From the NCBI GenBank assembly GCA_023433445.1, contig JAEZCS010000046.1, positions 1-29,982 of the forward strand: a stretch of DNA of 29,982 nt. Reading direction: 5' to 3'. Position 1 is the stretch's first letter. Every line of letters starts with the position of its first letter. The notes beneath the pieces are model-generated. The model did not search any database. It worked only from the letters and a program-made list of their open reading frames with translations, and was not told the DNA's origin. Source of the DNA: Pseudomonadota bacterium (GTDB lineage: Bacteria; Pseudomonadota; Alphaproteobacteria; Sphingomonadales; Sphingomonadaceae). Of this stretch, positions 1 through 8,470 are shown piece after piece. Position numbers and translations under genes: made by a program.

Positions 1-1266
1 CAGCGCCATATCTTCTTTGCTGAACGCCAGGCCGCGAAGCTTCCACCGAATCTGGCGGAAACCGGAACGCGGCCTGTCGAGACGGTCGCCGTCATCGGGG
101 CAGGGACCATGGGCGGTGGCATCGCCATGAATTTCCTGAGTGCTGGCATCCCTGTGACATTGGTCGAGCGGGATGGGGAGGCGCTGGAGCGCGGCGTCAC
201 CATGATCCGCCGCAACTATGAAAGAGGCCTCGCCAGCGGCCGGGTGACGCAGCGTGACATTGACGCCGCCATGGAACGGCTGCACGCCACCACGCGGATC
301 GAGGATATCGGGTCCAGCGACCTGATCGTCGAAGCGGTGTACGAAAATCTGGCGGTAAAGCGCGAGGTCTTTCAGGCCCTGGACCGCATCGCACGGCATG
401 ACGCGATATTGGCGACCAACACATCCTATCTCGATCTGGATGAGATTGCGGGCTTCACCGGGCGGCCGGACAGCGTGATCGGCATGCACTTTTTCTCGCC
501 CGCCAACATCATGCGGTTGTTGGAGATCGTGCGCGGCGCGGCGACGGCACCCGATGTGCTGGCGACAGTGATTGGCCTTGCGAGGCGGATCGGCAAGGTT
601 GGCGTGGTCGTCGGCAACTGTTTCGGATTTGTAGGCAATCGCATGCTGGCACAGCGGCAGAAGGAAGCCGAAAAGCTGCTGCTGGAAGGCGCGATGCCCT
701 GGGATGTCGATCGCGTCCTGTATGATTTCGGCTTCCCCATGGGACCGTTCCAGATGCGCGATCTGGCGGGCAATGATGTGGGCTGGACCCGTGAGGCGAG
801 CAGTTCGTCGACCGTTCGCGAAATACTGAATGAACGCGGACGGTTCGGGCAAAAGGCGGGCAAAGGCTATTATGATTATGATGCGGCAAGAAAGCCCGTG
901 CCGTCCGAAGAGGTGACAGGCATCATCCTGGAACTTGCCCAGCGCAAGGGGATCGAGCGGCGTGCCATCAGCGATAGCGAGATTTTTGAGCGGTGCCTTT
1001 ATCCCATGGTCAATGAAGGCGCCCGGATATTGGAGGAAGGCAAGGCGCTGCGCGCGTCTGATGTCGATGTGGTCTGGGTGACGGGCTATGGCTGGCCAGC
1101 CTATCGCGGCGGGCCGCTTTATTGGGCGGGACAGGAAGGCATTGGCCGGATCGTCGAGCGGCTGCGCGCCCTCGCGCCCAGCCTTGGCGATGATTTTATC
1201 CTGTCGCCGATGCTGGAACGGCTCGCGGCGGAAGGGCGCGATTTTCAGGGCGAGGGGAGGGCATGA
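1..1266 (+). CDS. Multifunctional enoyl-CoA hydratase / 3-hydroxyacyl-CoA dehydrogenase, 3' part (5' end outside window)
   Basis: The reading frame is open from base 1 and has no start in the window, so only the C-terminal part is seen (421 codons). It opens with QRHIFFAERQAAKLP, the linker that in FadB/FadJ-like and peroxisomal-type enzymes follows the crotonase domain. The NAD-binding motif VAVIGAGTMGGGIA comes next (bases about 91-132). Further on are the 3-hydroxyacyl-CoA dehydrogenase signature with its catalytic His in GMHFFSPANIM, and GNCFGFVGNRM. Two dehydrogenase C-terminal repeats follow, the second containing ERCLYPMVNEGARIL and a GWPAYRGGP segment. The expected reaction is NAD-dependent oxidation of L-3-hydroxyacyl-CoA in the cytoplasm. 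The hydratase half is inferred from the linker only. The stop overlaps the thiolase start by 4 bp (ATGA), giving the classic beta-oxidation pair. Confidence 0.93.
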   Translation, partial: QRHIFFAERQAAKLPPNLAETGTRPVETVAVIGAGTMGGGIAMNFLSAGIPVTLVERDGEALERGVTMIRRNYERGLASGRVTQRDIDAAMERLHATTRIEDIGSSDLIVEAVYENLAVKREVFQALDRIARHDAILATNTSYLDLDEIAGFTGRPDSVIGMHFFSPANIMRLLEIVRGAATAPDVLATVIGLARRIGKVGVVVGNCFGFVGNRMLAQRQKEAEKLLLEGAMPWDVDRVLYDFGFPMGPFQMRDLAGNDVGWTREASSSSTVREILNERGRFGQKAGKGYYDYDAARKPVPSEEVTGIILELAQRKGIERRAISDSEIFERCLYPMVNEGARILEEGKALRASDVDVVWVTGYGWPAYRGGPLYWAGQEGIGRIVERLRALAPSLGDDFILSPMLERLAAEGRDFQGEGRA

Positions 1267-2465
1267 CGATGCGGCGTGCTGCCATAGTCGATCCGGTCCG
1301 GACGCCGGTCGGGAAGTATCTGGGGGCGCTGGCCGATATTCCGGCGGGGGAACTGGCGGCGATCGTGCTGCGCGCGCTGGTGCAGCGGACGGGCATTGAT
1401 CCCGAGCGGGTCGATGACGTCGTTTTCGCACAGGGCTATGGCAATGGCGAGGCGCCTGCGGTGGGCCGATGGGCGGCGCTGGCGGCGGGCTTTCCAGTGT
1501 CCGTGCCCGGCTATCAGCTGGACCGGCGTTGCGGGTCCGGATTGCAGGCGGTGATCGACGCCGCGATGATGGTGCAGACCGGCGCGGCCGACGTCGTCAT
1601 TGCAGGTGGCGTCGAGAGCATGAGCCAGGTCGAGCATTATACGACACAGATGCGGCGCGGCGTGCGCGGTGGATCGGCCGAGTTATACGACCGGCTTTCG
1701 CGCGGGCGTATCATGTCGCAGCCGATTGCCCGCTTCGGCATCATCACCGGCATGATCGAGACAGCGGAGAATGTCGCGCGCGATTACGGCATCACGCGGG
1801 AGGAATGTGATGCCTATGCGGCGATGAGCCACCAACGCGCAGCCGCCGCCTGGGCGGAAGGCAAGTTCGATGAGGAACTGGTTCCCGTCGCCGTCCCGCA
1901 ACGCCGGGGGGAACCGGTGCTGTTCGACCGTGACGAGGGCGTCCGGGCGGATGCGACGGCGCAATCGCTGGGGCAACTGCGTCCCATTGGGAAGGGCGGC
2001 GTTGTAACGGCAGGCAATGCAAGCCAGCAGAATGATGCGGCTGCGGCTTGCCTTGTCGTGGCGGAGGACAAGCTGGAGGAACTGGGGCTTGAACCGATGG
2101 CCTGGCTGCACAGCTGGGCGGCGGCGGGATGCGAGCCTTCACGCATGGGCATCGGTCCTGTTCCCGCCGTGGAACGCCTGTTCCGCCGGACCGGGCTTGG
2201 CTGGGACGATATTGGCCTTGTCGAACTGAACGAGGCCTTCGCGCCGCAGGTGCTGGGCGTGCTCAAGGGGTGGGGCTGGGATGATCGCGACCGGCTGAAC
2301 GTCAATGGTTCGGGTATCTCGCTCGGCCATCCGATCGGCGCAACCGGCGGGAGGATATTGGCTAATTTGCTGCGCGAAATGCGGCGGCGCGACGTGCGCT
2401 ATGGTCTTGAAACAATGTGTATCGGTGGCGGGCAGGGTCTGGCGGCGATTTTCGAGCGCGCCTAG
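1263..2465 (+). CDS. Acetyl-CoA C-acyltransferase (thiolase)
   Basis: This is a 400-residue thiolase, the normal length for the family. The nucleophilic Cys90 sits in DRRCGSGLQA, followed by the GGVESMS motif. The C-terminal catalytic residues are His356 in GHPIGATGGR and Cys386 in CIGGGQG, so the whole catalytic set is intact. It should cleave 3-ketoacyl-CoA with CoA to release acetyl-CoA (or propionyl-CoA). The ATG overlaps the stop of the upstream dehydrogenase by 4 bp, so translational coupling is likely and the two probably act consecutively. Catabolic rather than biosynthetic use is inferred from this pairing. Confidence 0.95.
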   Translation: MTMRRAAIVDPVRTPVGKYLGALADIPAGELAAIVLRALVQRTGIDPERVDDVVFAQGYGNGEAPAVGRWAALAAGFPVSVPGYQLDRRCGSGLQAVIDAAMMVQTGAADVVIAGGVESMSQVEHYTTQMRRGVRGGSAELYDRLSRGRIMSQPIARFGIITGMIETAENVARDYGITREECDAYAAMSHQRAAAAWAEGKFDEELVPVAVPQRRGEPVLFDRDEGVRADATAQSLGQLRPIGKGGVVTAGNASQQNDAAAACLVVAEDKLEELGLEPMAWLHSWAAAGCEPSRMGIGPVPAVERLFRRTGLGWDDIGLVELNEAFAPQVLGVLKGWGWDDRDRLNVNGSGISLGHPIGATGGRILANLLREMRRRDVRYGLETMCIGGGQGLAAIFERA

Positions 2466-2496
2466 CGTTCCGGCTTTGCAAAAAGGAGAGGCTGTC

Positions 2497-3171
2497 TTGG
2501 GGGTTGTAGTCGTTACAGGAGCATTCGGAGCGCTGGGGCGCAGCGTCGTGGAGTTGCTGGCGGAGCGGGGGCATGTCATCGCTGCCGTCGACCTGGGTCC
2601 GGCGCCCGAAAGCTATCCCTATGGCTTGGCGCTGGGCGGGGTTGACCTGACTAACGCCGACGCCGTTGCCGGGGCCTTTGCGCGGATCGCCGGGCAGCAC
2701 GGAAAGATCGACGGACTGGTCAATATTGCGGGCGGCTTCATGTGGTGCATGGTGGCGGATACCGTGCCGGAAGACTGGGACCGAATGTACCGGATGAACC
2801 TGCTGTCCGCAGCGCTATGCTGTCGTCAGGTCATCGGGCATCTGGCGGACAAGGGCAGCACCATCGTCAATATCGGGGCGGCGGCGGCCCGTGCTCCAGC
2901 GGCGGGTATGGCGCCCTATACCGCGTCCAAGGCTGCGGTTATGGCGCTGACTGAAAGCCTCGCCAACGAACTAAAGCCACGCACGCGGGTCAATGCGATC
3001 CTTCCCACGATCATCGACACGCCCGCGAACCGCGCCGACATGCCCGACGCCGAAAGTAGTGAATGGGTGCAGCCCGTCGATCTGGCCAAAGTGGTCGCGT
3101 TCTTGCTGTCATCGGAAGCCGCCGCGATCACAGGCGAGGGCATCAAGGTGTCGCTGGGCGCCCAATCATGA
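2497..3171 (+). CDS. SDR family NAD-dependent oxidoreductase (TTG start)
   Basis: This is a classical short-chain dehydrogenase fold of 224 residues. The start is set at TTG 2497 because AAAAGGAGAG (2481-2490) lies at a good distance upstream and the Rossmann motif VVVVTGAFGALGR begins at once. In-frame codons further upstream lie inside the thiolase gene. Asp32 at the end of the second strand suggests NAD(H) preference. Tyr141 and Lys145 form the YxxxK motif (YTASK). The catalytic Ser expected 13 residues before Tyr141 is Ala128 in the segment NIGAAAARA, and the usual NNAG is NIAG. This resembles SDR subfamilies near dihydropteridine reductase that do without the Ser. It sits 31 bp after the thiolase in the same operon. 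Its substrate is unknown. Confidence 0.88.
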   Translation: MGVVVVTGAFGALGRSVVELLAERGHVIAAVDLGPAPESYPYGLALGGVDLTNADAVAGAFARIAGQHGKIDGLVNIAGGFMWCMVADTVPEDWDRMYRMNLLSAALCCRQVIGHLADKGSTIVNIGAAAARAPAAGMAPYTASKAAVMALTESLANELKPRTRVNAILPTIIDTPANRADMPDAESSEWVQPVDLAKVVAFLLSSEAAAITGEGIKVSLGAQS

Positions 3172-3202
3172 GAATTGAACATCGAAAGGATGGGAGAAGC
3201 GA

Positions 3203-4432
3203 ATGGAGAGGATAAGCACGGCAGCGATGGACGAGGCCATTGCCCGGGCATTGCGGCTCGGCGAGGTCGGCCTTCAGGTCGCCGTATATCACCGCGGCCG
3301 CCTGCTGATCGATACATGGGCAGGTGCGGCTGATGCTACCGGTCAGACACCGGTCAAGCGCGAAACACTCTTTCCCATTTTCTCGGTCACCAAGTCCTTC
3401 ACCGCGGTTGCCTGCCACATACAGGCTGATCGCGGATTGATCGATTATGATGCGCCGATTGCGCGCTATTGGCCGGAATTCGGCGCGAACGGGAAGGAAG
3501 GGATTACAGTTCGTCATGTGCTGTCCCATCGGTCAGGCGTGCCGCAGATGCCGCCCGGTGTCACCGTGGAGACCATGTGCGACTGGGACTGGATGATCCG
3601 CAACATTGAGAAGATGGAGCCGCTATTTCCCGCGGATTCCCAAAGCTCCTATCAGGCGTTCATTTTCGGCTGGTATATTGGCGAGATCGTGCGGCGGACC
3701 GACCCGGCGAAGCGGCCGATCGACCAGTTCATCGCCGATGAAATCTGCGCGCCGCTGGGGATCGCGAATTTCCATCTTGGCCTCGATCCTGCACTCGAAC
3801 CGCGTGTCGCAACGCTGACCAACGTGGCCCATGGCGGTCAGGCGCCGGTTGGTGACGCCGGGACGGTATCCCTGACGACGGCGGTTGCGCCCAGCCATGC
3901 CAGGGCGGGCGAGGATGTCGCGCCTTATTTGAGCCTGGCTGTGCCGCCTGCGGTGGCCACCGGCCCGGCCAATTTCAATCGGCCCGACGTCCATGCCGCG
4001 GTACTGCCCGGCGCCGGGGGGATTGCAGACGCCCGTTCCGTGGCCCGGCTCTATGCGATGCTGGCCTGCGGCGGGGAACTGGATGGCGTGCGCATCCTGT
4101 CCGAAAACACGGTGAAGGGGCTGACCCAGTTGCGCCAAGATCCGTTCCAGCCGGATCGGGTTGTGGGCCGGGTCGCCATTCTGGGGCAGGGCGGTTTCTG
4201 GCTGGGCAGCGATCATCCAGGTGTTGAGGCGGCAGTCGGGACCGCACCATCGATCCTGTGTCATCCGGGAGCGGGCGGATCGATAGGCTGGGGCGATACG
4301 GCCACCGGTCTGGCGGTTGCCATCTGTCATAACCGGATGTTCAGCCGCATCGATGATCCCTCGCAGCAGCCTTGGATCGCCATTGGTGATGTTGCACGCG
4401 ACCTGGCGGCAGAGCAGGACGCGATCGCCTGA
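3203..4432 (+). CDS. Serine hydrolase, class C beta-lactamase / EstB-type esterase family
   Basis: This is a 409-residue protein of the beta-lactamase-related serine hydrolase family. Ser61 and Lys64 form the SxxK motif (FSVTKSF). A Tyr150 segment (SSYQAF) fits the second motif, and HPGAGGSIGWGD near the C-terminus occupies the place of the KTG-like third motif. There is no signal peptide, so it is probably cytoplasmic. Family members are esterases, lactonases or amidases rather than true beta-lactamases. GGGAGAAGC just before the ATG serves as ribosome-binding site. It lies 31 bp after the SDR at the end of the plus-strand operon, and it plausibly opens an ester or lactone in the substrate handled by the cluster. 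The function is inferred from fold and context only. Confidence 0.88.
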   Translation: MERISTAAMDEAIARALRLGEVGLQVAVYHRGRLLIDTWAGAADATGQTPVKRETLFPIFSVTKSFTAVACHIQADRGLIDYDAPIARYWPEFGANGKEGITVRHVLSHRSGVPQMPPGVTVETMCDWDWMIRNIEKMEPLFPADSQSSYQAFIFGWYIGEIVRRTDPAKRPIDQFIADEICAPLGIANFHLGLDPALEPRVATLTNVAHGGQAPVGDAGTVSLTTAVAPSHARAGEDVAPYLSLAVPPAVATGPANFNRPDVHAAVLPGAGGIADARSVARLYAMLACGGELDGVRILSENTVKGLTQLRQDPFQPDRVVGRVAILGQGGFWLGSDHPGVEAAVGTAPSILCHPGAGGSIGWGDTATGLAVAICHNRMFSRIDDPSQQPWIAIGDVARDLAAEQDAIA

Positions 4433-4454
4433 AAAGTAAAACGGACCGCCTTCA

Positions 4455-4489
4455 GAGCGATTGATCTGCCTGCACCAGATCAATCGCTC
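4455..4489. terminator. Perfect 14-bp inverted repeat between convergent operons
   Basis: The arms GAGCGATTGATCTG (4455-4468) and CAGATCAATCGCTC (4476-4489) are exact reverse complements around a 7-nt loop. The repeat lies 23 bases after the serine hydrolase stop and 63 bases before the end of the oppositely transcribed SDR, so it is probably a bidirectional transcription terminator. The T-tract after it on the plus strand is short (GATTTTCC). The rest of 4433-4551 holds no gene. Confidence 0.7.
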
Positions 4490-4551
4490 GATTTTCCAGA
4501 TTTTCCGCGATTTCTTAACTGTCGGATGATAATATCTGACTGGAAATCGCT

Positions 4552-5328
4552 CTATTGGGCGGTCCGTCCCCCATCCACTGCGAGCGACGTGCCGTGAATG
4601 TTCGAGGCCGCGTCGGAGCAGAGAAACAGGATGGACCCGGCCACTTCATCCGCCGTGCCGTCGCGGCCCGTGGCAGGATGATAGGCGCGTGCGCGCGCTG
4701 CCCATTCCTCGTCGCTGTAGCGGGACCGCTGATGCGCGCGGATGGGGCTGTCGATCGCACCGGGACAGACCGCGTTGATGCGCACGCCGTTCATTCCATA
4801 TTCCAACGCCGCCGCCTTGGTCATGCCCAGCACGGCATGTTTGGTCGCCGCATAGATGCTGACGCCCGCCTGTCCCACCAGACCGGCGGAGGACGACATG
4901 TTGACCACGCAGCCGCCGCCGCTCCGTTCAATCGCGGGGATCGCATATTTCATGCCGAGCCATATTCCCTTCAGATTGATGGCGATCAGGCGGTCGAACT
5001 GCTCCTCATCCACGTCGCACAGATGCTTCATGCCGATTTGCGTCACGCCCGCATTATTGATGAGCACATGGAGGCAGCCAAAATGGCGAACCGCGCGCGT
5101 GACCATGTCCGCGACCTGATCCGCCTTTGATACATCCACCTTTTGCGTCATGACGTCCGCGCCGGTGGCGGCTAGCGCGATTTTCGCACTTTCGAGCGCC
5201 GCTTCATCAATGTCGCCGAGCAATAGCCTGGCCTGCTGTCGCGCAAAGGCGTGGGCGGTCGCCAGGCCAATGCCGGACGCTGCGCCTGTGATGATGACCG
5301 CCTTGCCCCGCAGTTCCGGCAATATCAT
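4552..5328 (-). CDS. SDR family NAD-dependent oxidoreductase
   Basis: This is a 258-residue classical SDR with a complete motif set. It has TGAASGIG (residues 14-21), Asp39 after the second strand (NAD preference), NNAG (91-94), the structural Asn118 in AINL, Ser146 in NMSSSAG, and Tyr159/Lys163 in YAATK. The C-terminal LAVDGGRT segment is typical of the family. It probably oxidises a secondary alcohol or reduces a ketone in the cytoplasm. It is the last gene of the minus-strand run that starts at the TonB receptor, 36 bp after the VOC gene. The exact substrate cannot be told from the sequence. Confidence 0.93.
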   Translation of the reverse strand: MILPELRGKAVIITGAASGIGLATAHAFARQQARLLLGDIDEAALESAKIALAATGADVMTQKVDVSKADQVADMVTRAVRHFGCLHVLINNAGVTQIGMKHLCDVDEEQFDRLIAINLKGIWLGMKYAIPAIERSGGGCVVNMSSSAGLVGQAGVSIYAATKHAVLGMTKAAALEYGMNGVRINAVCPGAIDSPIRAHQRSRYSDEEWAARARAYHPATGRDGTADEVAGSILFLCSDAASNIHGTSLAVDGGRTAQ

Positions 5329-5364
5329 GTATTCAACTCCACTGAACGAAGGAAATGTGCCGGA

Positions 5365-5838
5365 TCATTCGCCGATGCGGAAGCTGCCATCGGCTTGCAG
5401 GGGCGTTCGTGCGGTCTTGGACACTTCCCAGACATGGCCTTCCGGATCGGTAAAATAGCCCGAGGTGTTGCCCCATTGCTGCTTCGTGGCGGGGCTGGTG
5501 ATCCGGGCGCCATGGGCCACTGCGCGGTCGAGTATCTGTTGGACCTCCTCTTCCTCGCGCACGACATAGGAAAGGATGATCCCGGAAAATGCGGGTTTGG
5601 GGTCAGTTGGCGCGCCGACGCCGCGGAATGCCTCATGTGCCATTTCCTGACGGTCGAACAGGATGAAAACCGTGCCGTTGGCATTGAAAAGGGGCATGAT
5701 ATCCCGGCTGACGGGATTTTGCCGCCAGCCCATGGCTTCGTAAAAGGCGCGCGCCCGGTTCACGTCGTCGACGCCCAGGTTAACGCAACTGATGCGCTGT
5801 TCCATCAAACCATATTGCGCATTGCTCATGTCATTCAT
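5365..5838 (-). CDS. VOC (glyoxalase/bleomycin-resistance/dioxygenase) family protein
   Basis: This is a 157-residue single-module VOC protein. The first beta-alpha-beta unit is ISCVNLGVDDVNRARAFYEAMGW, shown here as ISCVNLGVDD followed by RARAFYEAMGW. The module ends in the typical YFTDPEGHVWEV, whose Glu is the usual metal ligand. Members include metal-dependent lyases, isomerases and dioxygenases, as well as binding proteins. Its ATG overlaps the TGA of the upstream hydrolase (ATGA), so the two are translationally coupled. A later Met (MSNAQYG or MEQRIS) could be the true start. A role in processing the hydrolase product is inferred from this coupling alone. Confidence 0.88.
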   Translation of the reverse strand: MNDMSNAQYGLMEQRISCVNLGVDDVNRARAFYEAMGWRQNPVSRDIMPLFNANGTVFILFDRQEMAHEAFRGVGAPTDPKPAFSGIILSYVVREEEEVQQILDRAVAHGARITSPATKQQWGNTSGYFTDPEGHVWEVSKTARTPLQADGSFRIGE

Positions 5839-7214
5839 GCTCCTTCGGGCATCTGTGCTGAGAGACTATTCAGCGGATTGTCGGCAATGGCCTGCCGAAT
5901 GGACGCGCGCGCTGCGCCGGGAAGCAGGACGCCCGCCGCGACGGCAGCATTTGCCGCGGCTTCGAAACGGCTGAGATAATCGTCCGGGCCGTCATAGAGT
6001 GCAGCTAGTTGCTCTGCAGTGAGCGGGCGGCTAGATCCGCGCAGAAACGCCCAGCCTGGTGTGTTGAAGCCGTCATGGACCGCTGTCGGCACAGATATTT
6101 CCGGCAGGCGCACGCCGCCCCGGGCTATGCCGAGTTCATCGCGGACCACGCGGGGCGGAATGCCCTCATCGCCCGTCTCCAGCTCGATGCGGGGCTGGAT
6201 TGGTGGTGGCACGCCTTCCTCGACCCATCGCCGCATCCAGTGTAGCGCCGCGTCGCGATAGGGCTGGATGTCGATGCTGTTGGGCGGCAGGTCCGTGGCG
6301 GTGAAGGCTGAACTGACCTTGATGCCGCCCGCATGCGCTAGGCCAGCGGCCTCCCACAGGCGGAAATGATCGCTGTCGGGCTTCCGCACCGACGCGAAGC
6401 TGCGGCTTTCGCTTTCGCTGTTGACGACGAAAACGGGAACATCGATGTCGCGCATGCGGCTGGTGCCGGGCGCGCAGGTGCCGTCGACCAGTTTCGACAG
6501 GTCATCGATGCTGCCGGGGCGTTTGTCGTCCGCTGTTTCGATCTGCGCGGGCGATCCCATGAAGACGTCGAGCATGAAGCCCGAAAAGGGATGACCCAGT
6601 GGCGCGAGGGCATTGATATAGGCAGCCAGCCGATTGGCCGATTGGGAAGCGCCACGTGCGATCACATGCCGCACTGTCAGGCCGCTCAGCGGATCAAAGT
6701 CGCCGCTCCGCTTAGGCCCGACGGCTTCGCCGATCTGGGTGAACAGATCGTAGGACAGATCGTCTGTCGGGATGGACAGCCCCTGATAGCGCTCCGGATC
6801 GAAGGCCAGCAGGCCCTTGGGATCGGGACCGGCAAATCCCTCTATCCCGACCCGCTGGACGGAGGCGGCGACGATAGCATAGCCATCTTCGTACATCAGC
6901 GGATGGGTGCGGATATTGTCGAAGCCTGCCGTGACATTGTTCCAGATCAGGATAACGATGCCATTGAACCGGCTGTCATCGGCTGGGCGCCTGACCACAA
7001 GGCGCGTGCGATAGGGCAGGGCTTCGCCTCGTTCGACCTGCCATTGCCCGTCTGGCGACATGCCGGTTCCCGTAGCAAAGCGAAGGCGCGTGGCAGAGCC
7101 GGAGATCAGGAACTCCTCCTGCCGGTAACCGACGGCTGCACAGTCAAATGGGGGCTGGATGAAAGCTTGCCCGCGGCCTCCTTCAATGGGGCCAAAGATG
7201 GTCCATTCCGGCAT
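5835..7214 (-). CDS. Alpha/beta hydrolase domain-containing protein (Abhydrolase_10 type)
   Basis: This is a 459-residue protein. It resembles the family annotated as alpha/beta hydrolase domain-containing protein. The presumed nucleophile is Ser190 in the elbow RGASQSANRLAAY. It is preceded by the segment GIVILIWNNVTAG and by HPLMYEDGYAIVAASVQRVG, both characteristic of this family. It has no signal peptide or membrane segment. It sits between a transporter gene (10 bp upstream) and the VOC gene (4-bp overlap), which suggests hydrolysis of an imported ester, amide or lactone. The family has few characterised members, so the substrate is unknown. Confidence 0.85.
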   Translation of the reverse strand: MPEWTIFGPIEGGRGQAFIQPPFDCAAVGYRQEEFLISGSATRLRFATGTGMSPDGQWQVERGEALPYRTRLVVRRPADDSRFNGIVILIWNNVTAGFDNIRTHPLMYEDGYAIVAASVQRVGIEGFAGPDPKGLLAFDPERYQGLSIPTDDLSYDLFTQIGEAVGPKRSGDFDPLSGLTVRHVIARGASQSANRLAAYINALAPLGHPFSGFMLDVFMGSPAQIETADDKRPGSIDDLSKLVDGTCAPGTSRMRDIDVPVFVVNSESESRSFASVRKPDSDHFRLWEAAGLAHAGGIKVSSAFTATDLPPNSIDIQPYRDAALHWMRRWVEEGVPPPIQPRIELETGDEGIPPRVVRDELGIARGGVRLPEISVPTAVHDGFNTPGWAFLRGSSRPLTAEQLAALYDGPDDYLSRFEAAANAAVAAGVLLPGAARASIRQAIADNPLNSLSAQMPEGA

Positions 7215-7224
7215 TGCCTCTCCT

Positions 7225-8457
7225 TCAGACTATGGGTTGATCGGATGCTTGTGTGCCTAGCGTCGGTGCGGTTCGCCCGGATAGGTTCAGCTCGCGCCTG
7301 AGTTGCTTGCCGAGGACCGGCACGATGCCCGCCGACGCGATCGCGAGCATGCCGACAAGATGCGTGTTGCCGAGCCGTGGGCCGGGCAGATCGGTCAGGA
7401 TGCTGCTCGACATTCCCGCACCGGCCGCACTTGCAAGGTTCTGGAGCGCGCCAACCAGTGCGCCGAAGCCAGCTCGTTCGGTGGGTTCGGGTGCTCTCAA
7501 CGCAAGCGTCATCAACGAAACGCTGAGAGTTGAGATGCTCATGATGGTGATGAACATGGCGGCTACGCCGACAATAGACCCCGGCGGAAAAACATAGCTG
7601 AAGAATATGCCGATGCAGAAACTGGAGACCGCAGGACGGATGAGCGTGAACGGACCATGACGGTCGGCCACCCGTCCGACCAGGCGGAGTAGCAGAAAGG
7701 TCGTTCCTCCGCAGATCATGTAGAATGTCGCCAGCCAGGCACGCGGCAAATGCAGGTTCAGCAGCAATAGCGATGCATTATTGGCGGTAAGCAGGCCAAA
7801 GGCGAAGGTCATCGCGAAGACGCTCAACATGGCAGCGCGAAATGCGGGGCGACGCGGCACTTCCTTCAAAAGCGACCGATCGTCGCTGACGCGATCCTCC
7901 AGGTGGCCTGCCAATGGCGGCAGGGTGAAACGGGTGACGATCATCAGGCAGAGCGCCGCAGACCCCAGAAGCAACAGCGGAGCTCGCCAGCTGGAGATGG
8001 CGGCAAGCTGTATCGCCAGGGGGAGGCCGATAATGGACACCAACGGCCCGGTGCCCAGCACCAGCGCATAGGCCCGCCCGCGTCGTTCTGCCGAAACAGT
8101 GTCACCGATAACGGCCGTCAGCAATGCCGTGCAGATCCCGCCGCATCCGCCCGCTATCGCGCGCATGGTCATCAGCATTGGCAGGCTGTCAGCAGTGCCT
8201 GCGCCCAGCGTGGCAATACCAAGCAGCGTCAGCCCGGCCACCAGCGGAGCGCGGCGGCCAAATCGATCGAGCAGGCCAGCCGCACTTAGCCCCGCGCCGA
8301 AACCCGCCAGCGCGTAGGAGGACGCGAGCAGGCCCAATTTTGCGACCGGCAGCCCCAAATCCAATGCGATATCTGGCCCAATAGGCATCACAATGGAAAA
8401 GCCGAGCATCACCAGAAACTGTGTCGCTGTGGCGATGATGATGGTTCGGCTCTCCAT
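7225..8457 (-). CDS. MFS transporter (second of tandem pair)
   Basis: This protein has 410 residues and about 12 hydrophobic segments. Motif A is GLLDRFGRRAPL in the loop after transmembrane segment 2, and the stretch that follows carries further glycine-rich membrane segments. The start is placed at ATG 8457 (MESRTIIIATATQFLVMLG), where the first membrane helix begins. In-frame upstream codons would add a Ser/Pro-rich extension that lies inside the preceding gene. It follows the other MFS gene by 13 bp and shares its direction, so the two are co-transcribed. It is likely an inner-membrane importer or exporter of an organic acid or similar compound; the direction of transport cannot be read from sequence. 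Confidence 0.88.
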   Translation of the reverse strand: MESRTIIIATATQFLVMLGFSIVMPIGPDIALDLGLPVAKLGLLASSYALAGFGAGLSAAGLLDRFGRRAPLVAGLTLLGIATLGAGTADSLPMLMTMRAIAGGCGGICTALLTAVIGDTVSAERRGRAYALVLGTGPLVSIIGLPLAIQLAAISSWRAPLLLLGSAALCLMIVTRFTLPPLAGHLEDRVSDDRSLLKEVPRRPAFRAAMLSVFAMTFAFGLLTANNASLLLLNLHLPRAWLATFYMICGGTTFLLLRLVGRVADRHGPFTLIRPAVSSFCIGIFFSYVFPPGSIVGVAAMFITIMSISTLSVSLMTLALRAPEPTERAGFGALVGALQNLASAAGAGMSSSILTDLPGPRLGNTHLVGMLAIASAGIVPVLGKQLRRELNLSGRTAPTLGTQASDQPIV

Positions 8458-8470
8458 GGATGGTTTTTGA

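Noticed and set aside
3623..4483. 286-codon minus-strand frame opposite the serine hydrolase
   Set aside because: It lies opposite a gene with intact SxxK and family motifs, and the translation has low-complexity Arg/Gly composition typical of antisense frames.
6366..7301. 311-codon plus-strand frame opposite the Abhydrolase_10 gene
   Set aside because: It has no family resemblance and would break the tight minus-strand operon.
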